Assembly: GCA_029378245.1 (NCBI GenBank)
Contig: JARKIF010000015.1
Coordinates: 558,001 to 622,000, forward strand
Direction of reading: 5' to 3'
From: Roridomyces roridus
Taxonomy: Eukaryota > Basidiomycota > Agaricomycetes > Agaricales > Mycenaceae
Length of the DNA: 64,000 bases
The notes beneath the pieces are model-generated. The model saw nothing but the letters and a program-made list of their open reading frames with translations. It did not search any database and was not told the DNA's origin. Position 1 is the first letter of the stretch; the number at the start of each line of letters is the position of its first letter. A program made the translations under genes and the position numbers. Below are positions 44,376-56,062 of this stretch, piece after piece.

Positions 44376-44736
44376 TGTCATGATATGACCCCAGGCCACA
44401 ACCCGACGGGTTGTAACCCGATCAATCATCAACCATCAATACTCTAATCAGTGATCATCACTGATCGGCCGGGTCTTGTCTCAACCCCTGCTTGGTACTC
44501 CACTGTCCCCTGCATTTACACCCCTACTTGTCGCGATCGCCCCTGCTCCTACCCCCTACCCCTCGTACCTAATTCGATCATGTAGTATATATACCCGTCT
44601 ACAGTCTCAGTACTGTAGACGAATCTAGTCTATTCTCCCTACGGCTTGCTCTACCTCGTGAGTCTCGTCTGCTGCTCTTCGCTCGGTCGCCTCGTTCGTT
44701 GCCGACTAGAACCCGACTTAGCCCTAGGTGCTGACA
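44376..44736 (+). repeat. 3' LTR of the chromovirus
   Basis: 361 bp, nearly identical to the 5' LTR, ending TGACA at 44736 and followed by the target duplication CTTCG. Confidence 0.95.
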
Positions 44737-47700
44737 CTTCGGTCCGAGACAGACAAAAAGATAGACGGGCTGATCGAGATGTTGATTAATCTCAAGAAGT
44801 CTTTCGAGGGCTGTCTGGCGGTGCAATCGTTGTTGATGTCCACCAAGATGCTACAGAAGATCAAAAAATTAGGTGTGTCGCGGAATTCTCTGTGTCAACG
44901 TGCTTATGAGGCGAAACAGACCAATCTGATACTTTGAACAAACTAAATCCCATCGACATGAATGCCAATGCTCGCACAACATGCTTGTCCGGGACGCGCA
45001 GCGACATCTTGGACACTATCCGCCACTGGGCATCTATCCCTGGGGCTGATTCCAGCAGCCTCTATTGGCTGTCCGGTGTCGCCGGCTCCGGTAAAAGCAC
45101 CATTTCAACGACGGTCGCAGAAACCTTCCGCGCACTCGAGCGCCTTGGAGCCTTCCTGTTCTTTGACAGGAACAACCAGGTTCAGAGCCATCCCAATGGT
45201 GTCATTCGCACACTCGCATATTGGCTAGCGCAGATGAACCCGCATATCGCCGCTGCGATCAGTAGTGCCATCGAACGTGACCCAGCTATTGTCAATGCGC
45301 CCATCCGGACGCAGTTCCAGTCTTTACTCCTTGAGCCGCTCCAATCTGCCGAATCCCACATTGAGGGACCCATCCTCGTGTTGTTGGACGCCTTGGACGA
45401 ATGTGGTGATCCAGTGTCGCGGGCCAGCCTACTCTTTGTCCTCGCCACCGAGGTTCCCCGTCTGCCCAAAAATTTCCGGTTCTTCATCACCAGCCGGGAG
45501 GAAAAGGATATTACCGATCAACTGCAGCACATATCCACTCGCATGCAGCTCGATGTCTCCTCCACTACGCCTGACATCTCGCGCTTCATCACTCACGAGA
45601 TGGAATTGATCCGAAACCGTGAGGGCGACGATTTGCCACCAACTTGGCCCGGCACACAAAATATCCAGAGCCTGGTTGAGCTCTCCGGGGGTCTCTTCAT
45701 CTGGGCCTCCACCGCTACCGTGTTCATCGCCGACTACGACCCTGAGGCCCGACTCCAGACTCTGCTATCCCATCATTTCATTCCTGGCTCCAACCTGGAT
45801 GCTCTGTATGCTGTAGCGCTGCGGAGCCCAGGACCCTGGCACTCTGATGCGCAATTTGCAGCAGATGCGCGTGCGGTGCTGGCGTGTGTAGTACTGGGGA
45901 AAGTGCCCATGAGTGATGAAACGATGGATGCCATGCTCTTCCCAGGCCGTCGATCTGCAGCAAGGGTGTTGAAGCACCTCCGCTGTGTCGTGCAGTGAAG
46001 TGGTTCTGGCACTATAGCGTGCACAATTCACCTTTCATTTGCCGACTACCTCAGCGATGTGACGCGTTCCGGCGGTGAACGGTGGGCGATTGATGTCCAG
46101 ACACAACACACTGCCCTGGCACTGGGGTGTCTTCAGGTGCTCAATTGCGAGCTCAAGTTCAATATCTGCAATCTTGAAGACTCGCACTTGTTGAACACCG
46201 AGGTGGCCGACCTTGCGGATCGAATAGGACGGTGGATCTCCCCTCAGCTGCAGTATTCCAGCTGTTTTTGGTCACACCATGTAGAACAGGCACCGTTTGG
46301 TGATGTGCTACTCAACAAGTTGAGGATTTTGCTCAATGACAATTTTTTGCATTGGCTCGAAGTGCTCAGCTTGCTGGGACAAGTCTCCCGTGCATCCGAA
46401 GCACTCCGGGCTGCCGCGCAGTATACAAAGGTATGCATTGCCAGGCCCACTCTGATTTCTTGTTCAACTGTCATATCAGGGCCATACGCAGTATCTCGAG
46501 GCCTTCATCGCCGACGCAATCAAATTTGAGACCACCTTCGCACCTGTCATCAGGCAGAGTGCCCCCCACATCTACCTGTCCGCCCTTGCATTCACACCTC
46601 ACCAATCCATCATCGCAACATGCTTCGCAGACCACTTTCCACACAAATTGACTTATAGTGGCCTGCTCGGTGCCAACTGGCCGACTCTTCAAAAAGTGTT
46701 CCACGGGCACACTGATAGGGTTTCATCAATATGTTTCTCATCTGACGGTGTGCGCATAGCGAGTGGGTGTCTCGGCGGGAAGATCCTTGTCTGGGATACC
46801 CGGACGGGAGAGCGTGTGTTTGAGATCTCCGGGATGAGCCGGATACTGGCTTTAAAATTCACTGCTGGGGACTCCCGTATCGTTTCTGCATCAGGTGCTG
46901 GAATTGCCATTTGGAATGTGATTACTGGCCAGCCTCTGCTGAAGGTCCCATCGGAAGATATTAACACCATGGATGTTTCGGTGGATCGTACACGGATTGC
47001 CGTGGGGACTTGAACTGGAATGATTCAAGTTTTGGACGCCCGAACCGGGGAGTCGGTTGCTATTTGGCGGGCGCACCAGGACTCGATCGAATGTATTCAT
47101 TTCTGCCCTGCTTCCGCCTGTTTGGCGTCTGCCTCTCGGGATAGCACTGCGAGCATTTGGGACTGGGAAACTGGTGTGCGCGTGGTTGGCCCCCTGGAGC
47201 ACCCCGATACAGTGCACTGGATCCAGTTCTCGCCGGACGCTTCAACCGTGGTCACGAGCTGCAGGGACCATGTGTACATCTGGAACGCCAACACAGGTGA
47301 AAAGATCTCAACCCGGGACAGCAGGTCCTATCACCTCATATTTTCCCCGGACGGCGCACGCCTTGCCGGTGGAACATTCGAGGGCAACATTGAAATATGG
47401 GATACCGCGACTGGCCAGGACATTGGCGGGCAGCGGGAGGGACATACCCACGGCGTGACGTCGTTATGTTTCTCTCCGGATGGCGCTCGGCTCGCCTCGG
47501 CTGCCACGACGAGCATACACATATGGGATGCCCAGGGCGACCCAGTGGAGACTGTGATGAATCAGACATCCATTTCCGACGGTACACCCACCTGCCTCGA
47601 TCTCTCCCGTGATGGGACCCGGCTTGCGTATGGGACTTCCGAAGGAAAGTTGATCATCCTGGACATGGCAACAGGTGTGCTGCTCCTTGCCGGCCCTGGT

Positions 47701-48790
47701 TTCGGCAGGCGAGTGTACGTTGAATCAGTTCATTTCTCTCTCAACGGAGATCTCGTCGCTGCGGTTCATGCCCTCAAAGTTTGCATAGTATACAACGCGC
47801 AGACACTCGCTGAAGTCGCGATCCTGGAGCACTTTGACTCTGTTAGGACCATGCAGTTCTCCGAGGATGCCACCCAGATCACTACAGTCACTTGCAATGG
47901 GAAGATTTATCTCTGGGCCTTGCACAACACGGACACGGTGCCCCCTGAACCCATCATGATCGATTTGCAGGATTACGATCGCAAGGTGATCTCTCTCTCT
48001 CACGGCCCCTTTTCGTGCAGTGGCGCCTTCGTTGCTTCTGCACACTCCGACCGAAAGCTCTGTATATGGGACTCTAAAACCGGTGAATTGATAACGGAGA
48101 TCGACATCGACATCCGCGCTGGCATTCCGCTAGATCTCATGATCATCGGCCTTGACTTTTCTCCAGATGCCACGCGAATCGCCGTGGGGGAGATCCTAGG
48201 CTCTCGCGTCGGCATTTGGGACATACGCACCGGTGACCTTGTTGCTCAAACCGACGTCCACCCAAAGATCTCGGCTCTGCAGTTCTCCCCGGATGGGCTG
48301 TATCTCGCGGTGGGGACAGTGGAGGGCAAAGTCTTTGTGTTTAACACCGAGACTATTATGTGCCGTGTTTTAGGTGTGCTGAACGGACACACCGCACCTG
48401 TGCGCCTTCTGCGGTGGTTGCCCAACGGAACACACGTTGCTTCAATTTCTGCCGATAAGACGATTCGTTTCTGGGATCTCCTAACTCCACTTGTGGTACG
48501 TCTGATTCCCAATCCGCTTTTCTCTCGCTCATCTCGAATGTAGAGCAACTCGGCACTGCAAGCGCATTTAGGAGACTGCCCTATATTTGGTACGGACGGT
48601 TGGGTCATGAACGCGGTACTCGCGAATGTTTTGGGTCGCACCTTGGCTACGGGAGGGTCTATATTTCCCGCGAAACACGCTGGTGATCCGGGAGCGGGGA
48701 ACGACGAAGCTGGATCTGAGTCGATTCGTCCACGGAACCGAATGGGCTAAATGCATTGAAAAGAACTCTGGTACTACCGAAGTAAATTGA

Positions 48791-50009
48791 GCATTTGTAT
48801 TCATTGCACATTTTCAAGTACATATGTATGTAAAACACGTCTATCGGGTACGAAAACTTGACAATTCATCTCGGCGTCTTCGAAGTTTGGGGTGAGGTTT
48901 GGTGGTCTACTAACCGACAAATCCTCGCCTCGAATTGAAGTAATCCAATGAATCAATGAGGTAGTATTCTCTCTTGCACTCGATAACTTCGAATCGGGCC
49001 GGCCCTGAGTCCTGCGATGGGCAATAGGGCCAAGCCAAGCACCCAAAAGATGGCCAGGTCATTCTCCTTCTGTACCCGCCATCAATGGGAATTGACAGGA
49101 GCCGCACCGTTGAAGCAGGTGCTTTGCTCCTCGAGGACGATGGTTCAGCCTTTGTCGGTTGCTATCAGCGACCCCTCGAGACACCCGAGCGATGTACGTT
49201 GTTGTACGAACAAATCACCCGCGGGCCGCAGTCGCCGCACAAAGAAACATATACAACGCCGCGTCTTCAATTTGAAAAGCCCCTGGACACTCGTTCGACT
49301 CGAGGTCAGGCCCCTGGTGATGTCGTCGAAGACCATATTTTTGTCCAAGGCGCAGAATGACGGGATTTATAAGAATTCTGCCAATATCGATGGTCGGAGG
49401 CGAAGATGAACGTGGTGGAATCAAGGGGCAACTATCGCTGGCTTGACGGAGATGGATGAAAATTCAATAAGTGAATGGTGGGGTGTGAAGGTCCGAGCAT
49501 GGTTGGATTTGACTGAGATTGCCCGAAAACGATGGATGCAAGCGTAAAGGTAGGTAGCTCGCTTCCTCCGAGAGTTGGATGGATCACAGAGAGGTCGATT
49601 TCACGGAGAAGGCAGAGTTCATTAGATTCGGCACGTCGACACGACATCGAACGAGATTGCGATCTGTGCGTGGAGGAAAGCAGCTCAGAGACTGAGACAG
49701 CGCGTGGGTGAATCCATGGGCTCGAATAGTGCTCTGCAGGCAGACATCCAGAGAGGATAAGTATCGGAGGACGGTTCCGGTGGCAGCCGCGTCATCAGTA
49801 AGTGAGGACGACGGAGGTGGCACAATTTGTGGACTCCTGGTGACAACCCGAGTTGGGCTCGACCTGACGGCACTTCGGCGGTGTAGGAGAACCATTCTAC
49901 TGCTCTGCCGAAAGTTGGTGCAAAACTTTTTTTTCAGCCCTCCAACTGTAGGGATCGGCACCGTACGATCCGTAAAAGTATACCGTATCACGTCCGTATC
50001 CGTGTATAT
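48791..50009. other. Flank of NLR copy 2, no gene recognised
   Basis: A 142-codon minus frame (50012-49584) is Ser/Arg-rich and unrecognised. One T-arm-like motif lies at 49289-49305. Scattered matches to the flank of NLR copy 1 (for example ATCGCTGGCTTGACG at about 49433) show common descent of the flanks. Confidence 0.35.
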
Positions 50010-50100
50010 CATGGTCTAACGGATAAGCTGCGGCTTGTTAATACAGTGTGGCATGTGCAGATTGGTCTGGGTTCTAACCCCCAACTTGCTGTTTTTTGGT
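50010..50100 (+). ncRNA. tRNA-like Pol III unit (SINE head or tRNA remnant)
   Basis: An A-box-like TGGTCTAACGG (50012-50022) and a B-box-like GGTTCTAACC (50070-50079) lie 48 nt apart and are followed by a T6 run (50092-50097), the layout of a Pol III gene. The stretch CTTGTTAAT between them resembles the anticodon loop of tRNA-Asn(GTT). The D- and anticodon stems do not pair well and no acceptor stem is apparent, so this is not a working tRNA. A tRNA-Asn-derived SINE head or an old tRNA pseudogene fits. Confidence 0.4.
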
Positions 50101-50593
50101 CCCCTCTTTCCTTTAGTCCTGGCACCTTGATTTAACCGTGTTGAAACTCGTCCGATTATACCGATACGTACATACGGATACGGATCTAATGTTTCGTGAT
50201 TTTCTCCAACACCGCACACACATGTATTCTACAAAGTATATATGAAGTTGGGTAACCCTTCGGGGCATCCTGTGAGTATGGCCCCAGAATGGTACTTTCC
50301 TCTGGGCAGCCACGGCAGGCCAAAAGCTTATCGTGGGAAAGAATACGGTGCCGATCCCGACCTCCAAGCCCCCCCCTTCCCCTTTAATAGGAAATTTCTT
50401 ATCATGGTACCCCCTTGGCTGGGAGCTTGGGACAAGCGAGAAGTGCCACGTGTTCTTTGGTGGCACGTGCTCACTTGCCAATCATGTCTGATTCAGTGAT
50501 CTCGCATCATCGAGTCCGCGGCATGTCTGATTCATGTATGCCGAGGGAGAGGCGGCCAGATACGGATTCCGAATATGTACTAGTCCTGATCGG
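50101..50593. other. Intergenic, no gene recognised
   Basis: Only short frames occur, without recognisable content. Confidence 0.35.
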
Positions 50594-51635
50594 AGCGCGG
50601 GGGTCCGTTCAGGGTATCGAGTTATTACCAATCTTTTGGTGGCTGTGTATCACGGGACTCATTTATCTGCGCGTTCGTTCGATTCACGGCCCAGCGATAC
50701 TTTTTTGGCCACTCAAAACTTGACTCAAACACTCAATTGCAAGCTATAGAAGAATACATTTGTATATAAGAGTAGGTGTGTATGGGTCCCGGCATGGCAT
50801 AGAATGGTGTCATGCCCGAAGAAGGGGACACCAGATATGTCCTAACCGCGAACCCCGCTAAAGCGGATCGAGCACGCTAGCAGGCCAACATCTTCCAAGT
50901 CCGATCCCACCAATCGCCGTCTGCCCACTGGTGTACACCGGGTCCCCAGTAGTACCATACAGATCCTACGACCAGCAGACTGCCGCAAAGACTCGGATTG
51001 ACACACTAAGGGTGACGCGTGTCATGCGCCGAGAAGAGCTGCATGTGCCGAGGACACACTTTGCGAGACTTTGCGACAGTCGGAGCGAGGCAGACATCAC
51101 GAGGAGAAGGATGCATGATGTGCATAAGTGCGGCGCTAACAGGTGAGAAACAAGGCGCCGTGTTGATGTCAGGATGTGTAGTCGAACGCAGACGACAGCA
51201 GGAGCGTTCTTGAGCGAGAGCGCGAGAGGTCTGAGGAAGAATGAGCAAGAAGGCAAAGAGGGAGCGACACTGTGACGCACCTAGTTGTAAGCGGCTCGGG
51301 AGCACCAAGTACGCCCAGCAGGAGCCATCCATCCTCGCTGCACCATAAGTCTAAGCTCATCGCGAGGGCACGCACTCCGCGAGGCTTCAAGTTGCACTCG
51401 TCAGTCGTACACAGTTGCCACGTAGTAGGCTTATCGCCTCTTCGGGACGGAGCTGGGCCTTGAAGAGGTAGGAACCGATTCTATGCATTGAATATCCCGG
51501 GCTGGAGAGTTTGGAGGTGGAGAGAGAGTGCTGAGGGATCCAGAGCGCGTTGTCGGCGAGGGAGGAAAGGGACGTGGCATACACAGCCACTAAAAGATTG
51601 GTAATAAGCCGATACCCTGATCCGACCCCCGCGCT
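50594..51635. mobile_element. 1.04-kb element with ~60-bp terminal inverted repeats
   Basis: The ends, beginning AGCGCGGGGGTC at 50594 and the inverse at 51624-51635, are inverted repeats over about 60 bp that share AGGGTATCG, TTATTACCAATCTTTT and TGGCTGTGTAT. No clear target duplication is visible, and similarity stops right at AGCGCGGG. The interior codes for nothing I recognise. It is a non-autonomous TIR element of unknown superfamily. Confidence 0.7.
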
Positions 51636-51779
51636 TAGCAACAGACTCTAACATGATCGAGGTACGAGATCACAATGTTATTGCGTCTGTCTACGAGAGA
51701 CTAAATATGTACATAAAACAGGTTTTTGGGACTCGAGCCACGCCCGGTTGTTCGGCATCTTTTCACGGCAACTCGGCAC

Positions 51780-52476
51780 TCAATAATATCCGCCCTGCGG
51801 CCGTCCAGCGAGATGATGTTCCAAGGTTCTCACCCGTCGTTTCATCTGGGTCTTCGGCCATACATTAGCCAAGCAACAAAAGTGAAGAGATGCCGGTTCA
51901 GGAAACTTACAAAATCGGGACCATCCTTGGTCGGGTGCAAGTGGAGGTACTTGACGCACTCGATGTAAACCTGGTGATCATTGTGTCCATCGTTCATGAG
52001 CTCTTGAGCTCTTTCCTTGTGTGCTTGAGCTAGTGATTGCAGCGGTATCTCGTCCCACAGTGTGAGCACGGCGTGTTCGGCAAGCTGGTTGATCGCTATG
52101 CGGTTCCGGTCAGAGTTTGATTTTTCTGCGTCCATATAGAAAGAGCTTACGGGAGGTGGGCGCCTGGTGTAGGCCGCTCAACTGTAAGAACTCATATAAG
52201 TTTCCATGAGAGAATTTCGGGATTGTTTGTGCTTACCCCGAGAACTTGACGTAGAGCCTCGATCTCCTTTTGAAGTGTCTGTAAGCACTGTGCGGTGTGA
52301 TGGGGAATCCTCTGCGTTCCAAGTGCCCTGCAGGCAAAATCATCAGCCACCGTACAATTGGGTGACGACGGAGCTGACTGGTGCAACCTATCGATTGCCT
52401 CCGACGTCGACTGGACTTGTAACGAGAGATTCAGAGGGCGAAGAGTGAGCAGCATGTCTTCTCCGTAGTTCGACAT
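51780..52476 (-). CDS. Small hypothetical protein, multi-exon
   Basis: From an ATG at 52476 (MSNYGEDMLLTLRPLNLSLQ) the minus strand gives an exon ending IEALRQVLG before a GTAAGC donor. A short exon may follow (LSGLHQAPTSR). A longer exon starts after TATGGACGCAG (SDRNRIAINQLAEHAVLTLW to YLHLHPTKDGPDF) and ends at a GTAAGT donor. A last exon after ACCCAG could end at the TGA at 51780. Good splice signals and a consistent alpha-helical, soluble composition suggest a real gene of roughly 200 residues. The QTLQKEIEALRQVLG stretch could form a short coiled coil. I recognise no family. The inner exon junctions and the exact end are uncertain. Confidence 0.5.
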
Positions 52477-53882
52477 TGTTGAAACTGCGGGGTTTGTGGA
52501 CAGGCGAAGGTAACTGGGCTGGTGCTCGATTGGAACCTGCTTCCCTATATACACTGTTTAGACGCCAGGCAGTACATAGAATGTTCGCAGTTCAACTCTG
52601 TTCCGACGTCAACGCCCACTTGAAGCTCGGCCACCGTCTTCAATATTTTTGACCGCGCTTCGAGCCTTCCAACCATAAGTTGGATGTACAGCTATGAAAC
52701 CGGATTCAGACTCCGGCTCTTCATTCTCTCCGTTGCCAGACCGTCTCTATTACATACACCGTTTGTGATCCGCATTATAGCTCCAATTCCACCATTCTCC
52801 CTGCCGTTCTCCCACCAGCACTGCTCTTATCCAAATCTAACCCGAGGCGCCAATTCTGTGCCGATCCCCACGGCAAACGTCTCACGCGCAAATGGAAAGA
52901 TCTGTCACTGACAAAAAACCTCACAGAGTATCTGGACTGGGCTATCTGAAGCATTGGCGGAGCGCCAGCCGAGTCCGTTGAAGATTCAAGTTGCACGACG
53001 GAGACACTGCCCACGCCTTCAAGAGACAGCTCGAATGAATTATGAAGGCGGATCGTTCGGCGTGTCACTGAGTCACACCGATTCCAGAAGGAATGCGAGC
53101 TAAAACTGGAATAAGCTAAGTTTGTGGACGTTACGCAGTGCCTCGGGCTCGGGCGAGTGCAGATCCCCGATCGAATTTCATCTATCATCGGAACAGAATG
53201 AAGTTGGGAATTGAAGTGGTTGAACATACGAGATGGTCTCTCCCCCCCGATAGCTTCACGCCGGCGCTGTACATGCCTCTGCTGGGAGGAAATGTTTTTC
53301 TTTCTTGCAATGCATTATGCACTGCCATCTCCAAAGATTCGAATTCTTGGTTGTAACCCCAGAATGGCCAACTTACATACTTAGAACGCCGTTCACTTTC
53401 CGCCGACTTGCGTTAGAGTTCCAGAATAAATGACTCCGTGGGCAGCGGAGACCAGTCAATCCTCTCGTGAGGCAGAAGATAGCATCTGGGAAAAAGTAGC
53501 CTTGGACTGGCGCTTGATACTCGGACGCAGAACGAACGGGGAACTCAGTGCCTCGGCGATGGCCATAGGTCGGCAACCATGTCCGCCGGAGGCCCGGCGG
53601 TCAGCAGAACCTTCGATCCAGGAACCCAGATCTCAGTGCAAAACGGTGGAAACGCATGCGAACGTTGTGCGATAGTCACGTGGTCCATTGACGCCATCAA
53701 TGCCGCCCATTCGTGATGTGATCAATTGATGGCGGTGTCTTGGCATCATCTTTGCCAGCGCGTCCATCCCTTCTTTCGCAAGCGGAGTCAATCTCAGATC
53801 CAAGCCGTTTTTTCCTGATGAGAAGAATGGTCAAAGAGAGAATGTTTTCGTCACGTGATGCTACAGAGCCGATCAAGAAATC
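52477..53882. other. Intergenic, no gene recognised
   Basis: Frames at 52775-53227 (minus) and 53138-53356 (plus) have no recognisable content. From about 53883 the sequence becomes a copy of the region upstream of NmrA copy 1 (shared TTGATGCTGACATCAGCAAA). Confidence 0.35.
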
Positions 53883-54201
53883 AATCAAGCCAGATTGATG
53901 CTGACATCAGCAAACCCTCCTTTGCTTCGTACTCCCACTAAGTATCGGCTGGATGACAATGCCTTCCCATCCACTCTGTATATCGGCGTTCCAAGCGTCT
54001 CAAGCCAAAGAAGTACTTGTGACTGGCGACTCCTCCAGCGACGGCTGCCCAACGGCTGCCGTACTCAGGAGTCAGATACGTATCCCGCTTCAAGGCATTG
54101 CATTGGAAACGGCCTGTCAAAATCAATACCGAGATCCCCGCACTTGCCCCGCCCCAGAACGCTCATCTCCATTCCACCTCGTTGACTCTCCACGGCTACC
54201 C

Positions 54202-56062
54202 ATGAGCAACAAGAAGAACATCCTCATCACCGGTGCCACAGGCCACCAAGGCCGCGCTCTCATCCGCGCTCTCAGCCTGTCCTCCTCTAGCCCCGAGTCC
54301 GAGTCCGACTTCCACATCCTTGCTCCAACACGAAACCCTTCGTCCTCCCACTCCACAAGTCTCTCTAAATCTCACCCCACTCTGGTCTCGCTCGTCCGAG
54401 GCGATCTGGACTCCCCGGAGTCGATTCGGCTGTATTCGACGATGCAGTGCGCGCGGACGGCTCGGGCGGGGTATGGGGCGTGTTTTGCGTGCTGGCGTTT
54501 CCGGGGCTCGGCGCTGATGCAGATGGTGAGGAGAGGCAGGGCAAGGTGCGTTTAACTCCGTTCACCCCTTCAGCTTAAGTATGAGCTCATTATGGCGAGC
54601 TAGCTCCTCGCGGATCTAGCATTGAATACGGTGTATCGGCATTCGTATTCTCCTCCGTGGAACGAGGCGGGGAGTATTATGACGATCACAGCGTTCTCGA
54701 TCGACGCGCGAAGGTTAACGTGGAGCGATACATCCGGGTACTCGGCGAGAAAGGGCTGCCATGGACGTACGTGTCTGTCTCCGTCTTCGATGATGCGCTG
54801 AGCTACCCTAGGATTCTGCGCCCTGGATTCTTCATGGAGAACTACGAGGGGATGATTGGTGCTGTTGCGGTGGGCGTGCTGAAGTATGGGCTGAAACTTA
54901 CGACGACGAATCAGCTGGTGGTAAGTCGCTGTTCGTTGTACACGAACGAATTCTGATCGTTTGACTAGGCGGCGGATGACATCGGGTGTGTCGCCGCCGC
55001 CGTGTTCAAGGTCAATGAATTCACTGCATTCCGCGACCGTGTAGGCAGACCTATTTCTAGCATGTGCCTACCCCGCTAGGCACATCAATTTAGGCTGTGC
55101 CTAGGTGAGTACGTCGAAACTCTGCCTAGCTGTGCCTACCTTCTGTCTACGCTGTGCCTACATGACCCCACTTTTCTGGTCTCGCTGCCTTTCTCGTGCT
55201 CGCTACGACTTATTCACAAGCTCTGGGTGTTGCCCGCTGGTTGCCATGATCACCCATAGCCGAGAGTCCAAAATAAATCGCATAAATCGTGCCGGTGGTG
55301 CCGGTGAGCCTTAAATCTGTTGGCGGCGCCAAAATTGACAGCCGTGAGATGAGCTTGCTGTAAACTGGATTCAACCGAACCCTGGATGCATTCGAGTGGT
55401 TGGCGGACCTCCAGAACAAGACCACGAGCGCTTTCAGCCCCTCGGATGCCAAATTAATGTGAAAAACAGGTAAGTTTGCCTACCTGTGCCTATCCCCATA
55501 GGCAAACCCTGTGCCTACACCCCGGCGGAATGCAGTGATTGCGCATTTGGTCGACGGGTACACTCAGATTCTCGTAGGAGCCTGCGAGATACGCCTCCCA
55601 GATTTTGGTCATATCCGGAGAAGGTAGGTACTCGGCGCATTTGGAATAAACTCAAGAAGAATCACAGCTTCCACGATGACTCAACAAGAGGAAGCGTACA
55701 AAAATGCCACTGGAGAGCCACTCCCCGCCATCCCGAGATTCCTCGCACGAATCCTCATCGCATTCAACGGACATACGAAGAACCTGTGAGCATTCCGAGT
55801 CCTATTCATTCTGATATACAATCGACCCATCTGAATGCCTTCCAGTCTCGCGGACATCGAGCGAGTACACGACACGCGGGAAACGGGTAAATGTCCCGAA
55901 GTAGGAGTGCAGACTGCGGCTGCTCGCCAGGCGCATCCGGGGATGATGACGCTCGAACGATGGGCGGCGGCACGAAGGCTGGCTGAGGGAGTGGAGGCGC
56001 AGAGCACTGGTGGTACTCGGAATAACATTTCGGTGTTGAGGATGTTAACTGGCAGACAATAA
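54202..56062 (+). pseudogene. NmrA-like gene, copy 2, broken
   Basis: This is a close copy of the gene at 23095-24456, with the same start MSNKKNILITGATGHQGRAL and the same seven-exon plan to the TAA at 56060-56062. Two single-base deletions relative to copy 1 break the frame: one after SPESIR in exon 1 (about 54428, GATTCGGCTG where copy 1 has GATTCGTGCTG) and one in exon 2 (about 54624, ATTGAATACGG where copy 1 has ATTGGAATACGG). A 515-bp CACTA-type MITE sits in a later intron. The last exons (LADIERVHDTRETGKCPE, MMTLERWAAARR) remain readable. It lies 0.36 kb upstream of NLR copy 3 on the same strand. Confidence 0.85.
55023..55537. mobile_element. 515-bp CACTA-type MITE in intron of NmrA copy 2
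   Basis: Perfect 13-bp terminal inverted repeats, CACTGCATTCCGC and GCGGAATGCAGTG, are flanked by the 3-bp duplication ATT (55020-55022 and 55538-55540). NmrA copy 1 has the uninterrupted site (GTCAAT..GTTGCGCAT). CACT-starting ends, a 3-bp duplication and several subterminal TGTGCCTAC / GTAGGCAC words are typical of CACTA (CMC) elements. No transposase is present. Confidence 0.88.

Larger units (their letters stand above)
38605..44736 (+). mobile_element. Ty3/Gypsy chromovirus, 6132 bp, with frameshifts
   Basis: A complete LTR retrotransposon: two 361-bp LTRs (TGTCATG...TGACA), a gag region, a pol region ordered protease, reverse transcriptase, RNase H, integrase and chromodomain, and a purine tract (about 44361-44372) before the 3' LTR. 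The 5-bp target duplication CTTCG flanks it (38600-38604 and 44737-44741) inside the helical-region exon of NLR copy 2. The two LTRs differ at only three positions, so the insertion is recent. Integrase before the LTR and after RNase H places it in Ty3/Gypsy; the C-terminal chromodomain makes it a chromovirus. Gag and pol carry about five frameshifts, several in or next to homopolymers. No TGG-type primer-binding site follows the 5' LTR; the sequence there is AAAAGATTCGTC. Confidence 0.97.
37504..48790 (+). pseudogene. NLR copy 2: NACHT-WD40 protein, split by a chromovirus
   Basis: The domain order is that of copies 1 and 3. The N-terminal and helical parts lie at 37504-38604 and resume at 44742. 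The NACHT exon is 44934-45998, with an intact Walker A (GVAGSGKST), Walker B (LVLLDALDECGD) and FITSREEKD. The WD40 part runs 46480-48500, with the best stretch an uninterrupted 507-codon frame at 47020-48543. It is inactivated by a 6.1-kb Ty3 insertion in the helical region, an extra A in an A-run near 38340-38347, a TGG-to-TGA stop at 45996-45998, a further in-frame TGA at 47011-47013, and frameshifts in the last exon after DGWVMN (about 48600). The A-run indel could be an assembly error; the stops and the insertion cannot easily be. Outside the lesions it is very close to copy 3. Confidence 0.88.

Noticed and set aside
49584..50012. 142-codon minus-strand frame as a gene
   Set aside because: Ser/Arg-rich, no domain, no convincing start context, and it is not preserved in the matching flank of NLR copy 1.
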